Shown here: piece after piece, positions 1 to 10,700 of the stretch
Position numbering within the stretch: the first letter of the stretch is position 1
Layout: every line of letters begins with the position of its first letter
NCBI GenBank assembly: GCA_905250125.1
Contig: CAJNOL010000637.1
Coordinates: 7,769-71,768 of the forward strand
Origin: Rotaria sordida
Taxonomy: Eukaryota; Rotifera; Eurotatoria; Philodinida; Philodinidae
Direction of reading: 5' to 3'
Length of the DNA: 64,000 bases
Made by a program: the position numbers and the translations under genes
Notes under the pieces: generated by a model
Database searches by the model: none
Told to the model about the DNA's origin: nothing
What the model saw: the letters and a program-made list of their open reading frames with translations, nothing else

Positions 1-334
1 AGCTAGACATCATCATGTGTTTGACGAAAAACTAAACTCAGTCCAATATACTAAATATAAAGAATCCATTCGAAGTCGGTTGCACATTTCAATCTAACAA
101 TTCGTTGATAATGAAAAGCAATCTTTTCCCTTTACTCATTTAATCGACAGGTAAAGATTAAGGAGATATGAAGTCATTGATAGAAAAGATGATTTTTTTA
201 TATAAATTTACCTTTTAATAGCATAAAAATAAGATACTGAAGGTTTTAGATTAGATTTTTTCAATTTTCTCGTTTGATAACACATTATTCTAACAATTCT
301 ATAAAACTTTCACGGATTCTTTTTTTTTTTTTAG

Positions 335-493
335 ATTCCCCGTCATTCCGATGCATCAACATCATCATCTCGAAAAACTCAATCACCTCGTCCATCGAAA
401 CTTGAACCATTAGTAGTAACCAATGGTGAAATTCCACATGATCTGACATTAAATCCTAATAAACCATTATTACCAAAACGTTTTGTTAAATAA
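335..493 (+). CDS. 3'-terminal exon of an unidentified gene
   Basis: A pyrimidine-rich tract ending in TTAG at 331-334 is followed by an open frame that runs to TAA at 491-493. It encodes about 52 residues rich in Ser, Pro, Lys and Arg and ends in PKRFVK. Composition and codon use match real exons in this window. Upstream exons lie outside the window or in 1-330, where I see no convincing coding sequence. I do not recognise the protein; the tail looks disordered. The next gene is convergent, with its stop only 165 bp downstream. Confidence 0.55.
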   Translation: MPRHSDASTSSSRKTQSPRPSKLEPLVVTNGEIPHDLTLNPNKPLLPKRFVK

Positions 494-657
494 AATCTCT
501 TTGGACATGACGTATTTTATTTATAAAAAAAAGAAAAAAGATTCTGAATATTCTCATGTAAAATCATGTTTGCCTTTTTTTTTCTGTTTTCAAAAAAAAA
601 CTAAAATTTCATATTGTAAGTGTTATTTTCTATAATAAAAAAAAAACGAAACATTTT

Positions 658-3600
658 TTATGAAATAGCTCTTCGCTGACGAATACATGTCATAATATGT
701 TCACAAGTTTGTGCAATATCCTTTAGAAAAAAAACAAAATTCATTTTATTATAATTGTTTTTTCTAAATTAAATCTAATCAAATAACTTACATCATTTTC
801 TGAATGAAAACGTTTTATTTCATAGAGTAGATTTTCATCAATTTTTGTTGATATCATTTCATCAATAGCATCATCTAAATAATCAAATTAAACAAAATAG
901 AAAATTTTTTATGTCAACAATCTAATGTTATATATATTCTAACCATAAGATGACATTGATTTTAATAATGTTAATATTCCTCGTGCTATATCAATATAAT
1001 TTTTAAATCGATCAAATATTTTATTTAAACTTTCCATCGAATCTAAAAGTGTACCATCATTTGAACGACTACAAAGAAAACGCATTACACAACGTTCTAG
1101 AAAAGAAAAAAAAACCTCATTTCCGTTTTGTTTTTTGGATTATTAAAAAAAATCATATACCATCAAGTTTAAATAATTCAGATAAAACAGCAAGTGCTAT
1201 AAGAAAAATAAAGATTTTATGTTCTTATCTAAATTCATATAGAAAAATATTCAAACCAGCTTTAATTGCTTGACAATTATCATTATGTTTTTGTAAACCA
1301 ATTGTAAAATAACGTACAAGATTAAATTGTACTAAATAATCAACAGTTGATTCTAATAATATAAACAAAAAATTTCAGTTTATTTCTTTATATTATCAAA
1401 TAATAAAACAAACATACATACTTTCAAAAACAAATGGTAAAAATGCAAAGCATACTTTTGTAAATAGATCACTATTATCTGAATGATTTTGAAGAATTTT
1501 TAAAAGAATACTAAGAATTGTTGCTTGATGATCACGAAGTTCATTTGCTAAATAGAATAAATATATCAATAAAATATACATTTCTTTCTTGTTACACGTC
1601 CTCGCTTGTTAGATTATGTCAAGTTAATTTCGAAAGTCAAAAATCTAGAAAACATCATTCTATTCTAGAGATATACATCGAAGTCAACTAAATGTCTTAT
1701 TAATAAATCAGATTTAATACAAGTGGTTTTCTGAATTCGATTGATGTCTCTGCAAGGTTCACATCCATAAGAAGTCAGAGTTAACTTTGACTCCGACTTG
1801 TCCCAATCTTTGTAAAGTCATGAGGAGAAGTGAATTGAACCTCCGAAATATATCAGTTTGTGCAATGAATATCAAAAATTAAAACTCACCATTTAAAAAA
1901 AATCTATTCTGCTAAACCTAATTTGTTAAAAAGCAATTTAGAGAACTCCGATCACTTCTAAAAATGACTTCCATACAGATCTCTGTCCTATTCTTCAATC
2001 ATGTCAGAGATGTCCATCACGGCTGCTTTTTTTCTCTAGAGAGCATCGCAAAGCTGCATGAACTTACATAGAATTTCGGTATCTACAAAATATTATATAC
2101 TGAGACTCGATGAATCTTATGGATGGATTAGTAACAAAAGCTCTAGTTCAATACAGTCACAGCAATGAAATGCGAAACATTATTTTGAATGCCATCGTGG
2201 CAGCGATAGGCTCTCATTCGTGACGGATATCTCTCTATTATATGAAAGAACGTATTCCATGACATAGTGACATATTGCATACAGCCACTTCTGACCTAGT
2301 TTAAAGGATGTTAAATGACTAAAATTAAAACTCAGACTTTGGAATGATGCTGATTTTGACATTCATACTAACAGTGATGTCGACAGTACATACTTATCCT
2401 TGGGATTTATTCAGTTGTTAATTTTTTCTTGTTTTATATTTGCAAAGACGGAATAGAAGATTTAACAAAAGAATTTTACGATCTCATTCAAACGTGTAGA
2501 ATTTGATCGATAGCATGAAAAAAAAAAACAAGTTTTCTTTCGAAAACTGTTGTTTGAATTTAATGGGGATAATCAGAAGAAGAAGACTATTAGAAAAAAT
2601 GCGATTCAACTACAAAATTTTTAATAATCTTAAGAAAATATTTTCACATTATTCATTCTCTATGAATTTTCGGATTAATTATTGAGATCATATTACAATC
2701 TATGTTTTTGAAAAATAAGATTAACTAACTCATTGAATCTTTTGCCATAAGCCAAAGAAGTGTACAACATTTGGCGCTAATATCAGCATTATGTTCATGT
2801 TTCGTCATTATTTGAACTAAATGTGAAGCTATTCGTGCATTATTCAAAAGTTTTTCATCTAAATTTTTATAAACAAAAAAATATACATAGAATTAGATTA
2901 TCAATATATAAAATTTACTTTGTGTTGCAAGAACAATAAGTATATCAGTTATTTTTTTAATTATATCTTCATTATTTTCATATAACTATAAGAATAGGAA
3001 AAGAAAAAACATAATTATATAAATAAACTAAAATCAAAAAACAAAACATACAGGTATTATTTTTCTAATAAATGTTACAATTTGTGATGTAATTATCGTA
3101 TCATTATGAATTATTTTAATTAAAAGTTCGAGTGTATTTTCAATTATAATTAAATTTGATAGAAAATGTTCAACAATAGGTATTATATCTTTTTGAAAAC
3201 ACATTGCCAATGATGATAAATCAATCTAACAAGATAATACTTTTTTTTTGCTTTCTCTTTTATTTTATAAATATAAATTAATAGATTTACTGATTTTGAT
3301 TGATTACATAATTGAATTGCATATTCAATACGACTTTCAGCATTACGATGTTGTTTTAAATAATTAAGATAATATTCAAATTTTTCATTATTTACTAAAT
3401 CTATGAAATAATTTATTGAAGAAATAAAAGATGAAGATCTTTAAATAAATATGATTAAATACCATTACGAGTTTGTTTTTTATCACTCAGTGACGGATAT
3501 TTCATTTGACTTGAATCAATATTATGCATACTTTCAATTATATATTCATCATGTAGAAAATCTCTATATGAGAAAAAAAAAACAAATCAGAACTTACTAA

Positions 3601-6244
3601 TGACTTATTCAGTTTATGAGAAAGCTAGATTAAAAATATACAGATCAATATTCATATGGATCCACTAACGATATTTTATAATGAGATTTCTATATATGTC
3701 GATAAATAGCAGTTACTAGTGTAAGTCTCAGATAGAGATTTGCAAGATAAGCCATTTCCATATCCCGTATTGTCACTGACGAAGGAACACTCATAGGTGT
3801 CCACATCCTTTTCAGCTGCTATTTCGTTCATAAGTAGGTCTTGACGAGCTATAGAAAGTCTCCAAAGTGTTTGTGCTCATGTGTGTTCTTTGCCGAGTTT
3901 TGAATTGTTCGAGTATTTTCTATTCACGTGAAAGTGATGCGAATGCTTTTTGATGGCTATTAAAAGGTAGGATTTTTACGAGTGAACTTAACAATAATTA
4001 GATTATACTAGACTTTCCAACGTTTTTTTCTTAATTACCATTTCTATTAGAACATAAAGTATTCATCTTCAGGACTGTCGTATGAAACTAAATGTACACT
4101 ATTCAGCAGTTCGACAAATGTTTGTATGCTGTGAGAAAATCATGGTGACATTTTGAGATCAATCATCTGTGAACTTCTTAAAGTTGTCATGTTGATACGT
4201 CTAGCATAATCTAGTTATCATAAAGTTCACTCGCAAAAACACTTACAGTCTTCTACCTTTTAATAATCATCAAAAAGTATTTGCCATTACTTTCATGTGC
4301 ATGGAAAATATTCGAACAATTCAAAATCTGACAAGAAACGCCCATGATCATAAACCCTTGGGATGCTTTTCATAGCTCACCAAGGTCTACTTATCGACAA
4401 AATATCAGCTAATAAGGACGCGGACACCTGATAATGTTCTCTAGTGAGAAAAATTTTCTAACTCTTACCATACCTTGTACATCTCTACTCTCAAACACCA
4501 GCCATGATTTGCTGGAAGTTCGATGTACTGATTCTTAATGTTCAGTGTTATCTATTTGAATTTTTCTAGAAATTTATGAAAGTTTAAAGTTAGATCATTT
4601 TTCTAAAAATTTGATCAGAATTAATCAACAACGACTATGCAGATCTATATAACCTTCTAATATTATTACTTCTAAAAGATAGATTCGATTATAATCAATA
4701 ATATATAGATACATTTGAATAATTTCAACCTACTCTTCTTTGAGACGTTCTTCAGGATTCGGAACTACCATTTGACCGATCAATGCTGGTATTGTTTCAT
4801 GTACCTAATTACAAAATAAAAACAAATATTTTCTATAAAATCTTCTATTAACTCACATTTTGTAAATTTTGAAGAGTTTCAGACAATGTACTAGCATCAT
4901 GTCGAGCACAAATACGTAATTGTAATGTTTCTTCATCCTATTTAAATAAAACAATTTAAAAAAAGAACATTTCCTATAATGATTTCTTACAGTTAATGTA
5001 TCACATGTAATCATATCTAAAAGTATACAACCCAATGAATATATATCCGATTGTATTGTATATTGTCCTGATTCCAATATTTCTGGTGCTGTATATGAAA
5101 GAGCACCTAAACAAAAAGAAAAATCAATGAATCAAATATATTTTAAATTCATAATGAAAAAAACAAAGCAATCAACAGCAAAAATTTTTCATGAAACTAA
5201 TATGCATTATTTTCTTTCTCTCTCTCTCTCTTACTATGACATTTAATACAACTAGATTCATCAATTGATAAACCTAGATTTCATATTATTCAAAAACAAA
5301 AGAAAATATCTTTTAATAGATATGAATACATACGACGAGGTAATCGTGTTCGCATACGAAGATCATAAGCAACTGATAATGGAATTATATCACCAATAAT
5401 TAATGAACAATTTTCTTCATTATTTTCACCACGTAAATAAATACAATCTGGTTTTAAATTTCTATATTTAAAATCGAAAGAAAATAATAATTATTCAAAA
5501 AAAAAAAAAAGAGAGAAAAAGAAAATTTTTTATTTTACCGATGAACAATATTTTGATTCCATAAAAACATTAATCCATCTAAAATTTGTGCAAACCAGAT
5601 ATCAACTAACTAACAAATAGAAGAAATGAAAATTTTTAATTAAATTCTCTTTTTTTTTTATTTTTGCATAATCTTACTTGATTATTAAGTGCATTTTTAT
5701 TATTTCGTAATTTTTGTAAATATATATCAAGATTTCCCATTGGAAAATATTCAGATATAAGATTAATAAATGTTGCACTAATCTAAAGAAATATTTTGGA
5801 AATAATTTATTGAGAAAAGAAAAGCAAAATTCTTCATACTTTATGATCAAATGATGTAAATATATCAAAATATAATGCAACATTTTCATATGATAATTTC
5901 ATTAAAGGAAGATACTAATTTGGAACAAAAAACAAAAAAAGACACAATGGAAAACAAAATAGAATTATTTAAGATTTCTACTTCTTGATATGCTACAACA
6001 GTTGTTGCCATATCCATTAATTCCATCTAAAATTTAAAGTAATCAATTTGAATAAATTTTATAATAATAATAAGAAAAAAAAAACTAACTTTTGACAATA
6101 AATAAGTTTTATTTGAATCTTTTTCTCGAACAACAATTCGTTCGGCAAGTGTATCTAAGCCAAGACATTCGTCAATCTTAATAAAAATAATTTAGATATA
6201 ACTCATACGAGTTAAAATGTTATACTTACAATATATTTATCCAT
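658..6244 (-). CDS. STKLD1: STKLD1-like pseudokinase with ARM/HEAT-like repeats
   Basis: Twenty-one exons on the minus strand splice in frame to about 643 aa (human STKLD1, from memory, about 680). Exons, 5' to 3': 6244-6230, 6176-6090, 6026-5982, 5914-5840, 5782-5678, 5609-5539, 5461-5334, 5106-4991, 4937-4857, 4804-4734, 3563-3463, 3400-3291, 3225-3052, 2985-2919, 2858-2730, 1547-1422, 1352-1257, 1196-1161, 1096-944, 874-792, 720-658. The N-terminal ~270 residues form a kinase fold. The VAIK-type Lys is kept. The catalytic loop reads HRNLKPDC (residues 132-139), with Asn replacing the catalytic Asp and Cys replacing the metal-binding Asn. The DFG position reads GDI. APE and SDIYSLGC motifs follow. 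The rest is helical, Leu/Ile-rich and repeat-like. The family has HRN rather than HRD, so catalysis is unlikely; its role is unknown. Two introns exceed 1.1 kb. ATG directly follows an AG acceptor. Confidence 0.85.
1548..2729 (-). other. Long intron 15 of the STKLD1-like gene
   Basis: This 1182-bp intron is far longer than the roughly 60-bp introns of the same gene. Both splice sites are intact. I see no coding exon or clear terminal repeat inside it. The small open frames at 2180-2362 (-) and 2503-2685 (+) have no recognisable content. Confidence 0.5.
3725..4490. repeat. Long inverted-repeat (fold-back) element inside an intron
   Basis: The 1170-bp intron 10 of the STKLD1-like gene (3564-4733) holds two diverged arms of roughly 290 bp in inverted orientation, about 3725-4013 and 4197-4490, around a loop of about 180 bp. 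Matching blocks include TTTTGAATTGTTCGA in the left arm against the reverse complement of TCGAACAATTCAAAA in the right arm, and AGGTGTCC against GGACACCT. I see no open reading frame, so it is best described as a fold-back or MITE-like non-autonomous element. The arms are clearly diverged, so the insertion is not recent. Exact ends and target-site duplication are not resolved. Confidence 0.7.
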
Positions 6245-6614
6245 CTAAAACAAAAAAGATTTTTCTCTATGAAATTGAAACTAACAGTATAGTTTTGATT
6301 ACCATTGATCAGTACTATACTCTAGTAATAACCTCCTTATCACTTCAATATATTTTTAAATAACCAAATAATCTTCTTTTGAAACATTTTCTTTAAAATT
6401 ATTAATTGCAATTTAAAAAGAAAAAGAAAGCGCGTAATTTTTCTATGCACGACATCTACTAAATCAAGTCAATCAATCGTTTGGTCTTTTTGATAGAATA
6501 TAACAACCAGTCAAACACAAGTACTGATAAATCTTGGAACAGTAAGAAAAAAAATATGTTAATCTTTGTAATTACTTTATAGAAAACAAAATTTTGATTT
6601 TTGAAATATTCTAG
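6245..6614. promoter_or_regulatory. Shared upstream region of the divergent STKLD1-like and TOMM22 genes
   Basis: These 370 bp separate the start codons of two head-to-head genes and must hold the 5' control sequences of both unless distal elements exist. The sequence is AT-rich with no recognisable core promoter motif. On each side an AG acceptor abuts the ATG directly (CTAG|ATG at 6611-6617 on +; TTTTAG|ATG ending at 6244 on -). This suggests that RNA starts lie further inside and are removed by cis- or trans-splicing. Confidence 0.5.
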
Positions 6615-7218
6615 ATGACTGAAGAAGACATATCTGCCTTAGTAACTTCAATTGATGAAAATGATATTGAAATAATTCCTTCAAATGGTTCTGAAATCAA
6701 TGATCAATTGAATTTTATATCTGGGCATTTTTCAATCGATAATAGAAATCTTAATCCACCAATAGTTCCTATACAAACAACAAGATTAAATCATGAAGAT
6801 TCTGAGGTAATATTGAATAAAAAAAAATATTTTTTTTTTGTTTTTCTAAAAGAATTTAATATTTAAAAGGAATTTGAAGATGAAACATTAATTGAACGTC
6901 TTTATGGTCTTACTGAAATGTTTCCTAATTGGTTACAAACATTATTTCAAAATTCTAATCATTATGCAAAATATTTTGGTCAAGTTATGAAAAAAACCAT
7001 TTGGTTTTGTAGTTCATCATTTATTGTTCTTCTTCTACCAATTCTTCTTCAACTTGAATTTTCACAAGTTGCTGAAATGGAAGCAGCACAAACACGTCAA
7101 GTAAATTTCAATATATACATATATAAAAATAAAAATAAAATTTTTTTTAAAAACTAATTAGATTCTTCTTGGACCATCAGCACAAATTGGATCAAATTTT
7201 GGTATTGGTCAAAAATAG
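6615..7218 (+). CDS. TOMM22: Mitochondrial import receptor subunit TOM22
   Basis: Three exons (6615-6806, 6870-7100, 7162-7218) encode 159 aa (human TOM22: 142). The N-terminal ~64 residues are acidic and variable, as expected for the cytosolic presequence-binding arm. The conserved core EDETLIERLYGLTEMFP is followed by a single hydrophobic segment (about residues 110-130) and the C-terminal motif RQILLGPSAQIG, both diagnostic of animal TOM22. It is a tail-type anchored subunit of the outer-membrane TOM complex that receives precursor proteins and organises the pore. The ATG directly follows CTAG, so little native 5' UTR is expected. It is divergent from the STKLD1-like gene and co-oriented with EIF3L downstream. 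Confidence 0.94.
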
Positions 7219-7711
7219 ATTAGTGTGATATATACATATATAATATATCGAACATAGTTATTTTTTTTCCCGTTCCAACGTGTTGTCACCTTCTTATGTT
7301 GTACAGCAACTGTTTTAGCTTTGTTGTTTTCTGTTTTTCAAACGAACTCTTTACATTCTTGATTTATTCTTATTTTTAACATTATGACAAAGCGAAAAGG
7401 AAAACAGAAAAGCCAAACAAGAGTATTATCTGTTGGTCTTTCAAATCAATTATGAACATAAGAAACAAAGTTTCTTTTGTTGATATTTTGATAGGATATT
7501 GTTTTGTTCCTTAAAGTATGCATTAAAAAAAATATATAGAAAATATTTCTAGATTTTTTTCCAAAATCAAAATTATAACAACATATAATCATGATGGATT
7601 TTGAAGTAAGGAAAAGAAATTTTTCAAAAATAGTCTCTATTTGATTGAAAAAAAAATCTTTTTTTTTCTGTATAGTATACACCATATGGTGGTACCACGG
7701 CTCCATCAACA

Positions 7712-10700
7712 ATGAATCAACAAGGTTAATTTGTTGTTGTTGTTTTTTATTTATAATTCAATTTAATTTTTAATAGAAATGGATCATTACTTTGGAGGAT
7801 CATATGGTGGTGGAGTTTCTAGTATTAGTCGACGTGAAATTATTGAACATTTTGCAGAATTTCGTCGAGCTATTCATGAAGGACCTGTTTCACTTGTTCA
7901 ACATTATTATAATACAAAGTAAAGAAAATCGATGTATTTTTTTTGAGATAAGTTTTATCGATTTTTTTTAGTTATGCAACAATGATGCAAAATTATAGTG
8001 CAGAATGGCCGTCAGCTGAAGCATTGAGAGAACACGTTGGAGGTTTGCTTTGATTTTATTGATAATATAATTCTTATGAGAAGTGATTTGATTGTATAGA
8101 AAGTAAACTTTGTATGAAATGTCGTTTTGAAATCGATCGAATTATCTTCACAATCTCTTTCATTCAATAAGTTTTAAAGAATAATTGCTAAAATTTTGAA
8201 GTTCGACTGTTAAAAGACGTTCATCTTTGATTATAGAAAGTTAATGTGTTGTATAACATTATTAAAACAGACAATCGAATGTACAAATGAACTTTTTCGA
8301 AATTGAAATCTATATAAGAAAAACGATCGAATCCAATGAAAATGTTTTGCAAAAGTGTGGGATATATATGAATAGTTTGAAAGTATTATTTTTAAGATTT
8401 ATAAGCAAAAGATATATTTTTATTCCCTTTAGTATCTTTAGACTAAAGGAAGTAAAGAGGCTCAAGGTATAAAGATTGTTTATAGCTGTAAAGGAATAGT
8501 TAAACTTGAATAAGTTTGATTTCTTATGAACTCTTCACTGAATTGATCCGGCTCGTAGGTCAGTCTAAAATCCATTAGAGTATTGGTGTCATTTCCATAG
8601 TCGATGAATTAGTTTATTGATATGCATCAAATCTCGAAATGAGCCGTCGGGTCCAAACTTTATTTCTTTTTTCAAGAAAATTTTCCACGTAAGAAAACAG
8701 AAAAAATCCGATTTTAATCAATTTTTTTTTGTAACTAAATATAGTTTTAGTCAAAAAAAAAATTTAATTAATTGACCAAAAATAAGCTAAAATCTATCTT
8801 TAAAGTTGAAAAATTGGATAACAATCAGAGTTAAATAACGTCATTTTAATCGGTTTTTTTTATTCAAAAATAATTGATGTTATTTTGATTTTTCGCCAAA
8901 ATTTTTTACATAGTTTTGTACCTCACAATTGATAGCAATCAAGAATTTTCATTATACCAACATTTTGTAAGATTTATTTAACCAATAAATAAAAGCAGAG
9001 CATTTATTGGATTCGATGATATTCGTCATTCACGCACAAAATCGAGTACACTATCAATTTTATTAAGTGATATAAGTGTTAATGAAGTGACATAGTGATA
9101 ATTGTATGCTAAAATTAACATTCTGACTAAAAATAGTAATCGATCAGGCTATTAGAAATGAACCAGTGTGCATTTTATTCTTGAAAGCTTTTTGTTAATA
9201 AATGGTAGTCTTCAAGCAGTTTGAATACCGATGAATGCATCTTGCTCTTTCGGTTCAATACGTAATTCAACTTCTTCCTCATGCTGTTGTTTCAAGCGTT
9301 AAAATTGCCTAACTTTATTCACCTTGTGATCGCTATTATAATAAATGTTTTACAATATTCTAATAACTGACTATAGTGATTGTGGATTTACATCATGTAG
9401 CGGGTCAGACCAGATTCTAATAGAACAGAAGGTGGGTCGAGTGGGCACGAGCAGATTCTAGCCCGGTGTATACCGGGCCATCAAAACATGGTCCGATTTC
9501 GAGGTTTGCTATGCAGCTTATCAGTGAGAGATGATTAAATTCATTCATCTTTTATGCAAATTAATTAGTTTAAGGGAACTTTGTCTTTTGGATGTTAAAA
9601 TCACAATTTTTTCGATTTTGGGTTTTTCATCGTTAATATAGTTTCGAAGTGTCCTCTGTCAAATGCCATATAAATGAGAACTATTTGTTGTTAATTAGTA
9701 CTTTCATTAAACTCAACTCTCGAAATCTTTGTCAGAAAAACTCGTGCTACGATTTTTCTTTGTATGCAAAACTCTTCTAATGATAATTTCTAAAGGTGCT
9801 GATAGTATGCATCAAAGACTTCTAGCATTATCGAATACGGTCAGTTTTTTATCACTTTAGTTGACGAGAAAAGTCTTGATAAATACATGAAAATTTGTTT
9901 TTTTGCTTTTCTCGAGATCAATTTTTATATAAAAAAAAAAGTACAGAATCACTCCCGTCTTGCCAACATAGTATGTTCGATCGATCTGAAACTTTTTTTA
10001 CAGGTGTTGGACACTGTTTGAGGTGCCTACTTCTTTTTGTTTTGAAAAATATTACACCGTTGATTTTCGGCAGATTTTACAGAAAAAAAATCTCTAGGAA
10101 AAAAAAACATGTATTTTTTCAGGTACGTTCAGTATTTTGGTTTTTTTTATTCGAATGGAAGGAGATAAAAAGAAACCAAAAAACATAGGCACTCCAAATA
10201 TCCTGAAAGTTTCAAATATTTTTGGGGAGTTGTTCGTCAGAAACCTCAAAAAAGGTATGCCTTAAGGTCGACAAGCATTAATAATAGGATGCAAAAAAAA
10301 GAGATAAACTATATCTGTAATCGATCGATCTAAAATCTGTTAAATTACGATAACTAGAAAATATATTTTTGTTAAACTGTTTTTTTTTGAACTTTGAACA
10401 ATTCAAATAACAAAATAATTCATGAAAGATTTCCTTCTTCACTTATGTTATCTGATTATTTCTCTTTAGATGATCCATTATTTCTTACTTTATACAAAGA
10501 AATGTACTTTCGACATATTTATGCATCAAAACCGGTAAAAACTTTTAAAAAAATAATCTTTATTTATTTATTTTGTTTAATTTAATTTTTTTTTCTTTGT
10601 ATAGGGTGGTGTTTCATTAGAAGAACGACAAGAATCTTATGTGAATTATATTGATCTATTTAATTTGGTTTTAGCTAAAGAACAACCATTGAAAATTGAA

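Noticed and set aside
3401-3441. Longer STKLD1 exon 12 starting after AAAG near 3435
   Set aside because: That acceptor gives the wrong phase and an immediate in-frame stop. The acceptor TTTCATAG at 3401-3408 restores frame.
9895-10188. 97-codon open frame in the EIF3L intron
   Set aside because: Lys/Phe-rich, no homology, lies inside a well-defined intron.
10394-10469. Apparent in-frame N-terminal extension of the EIF3L exon at 10470
   Set aside because: It opens at a TTG without splice support. CTCTTTAG at 10462-10469 is a proper acceptor, and the next codon restores phase and family alignment with exon 3.
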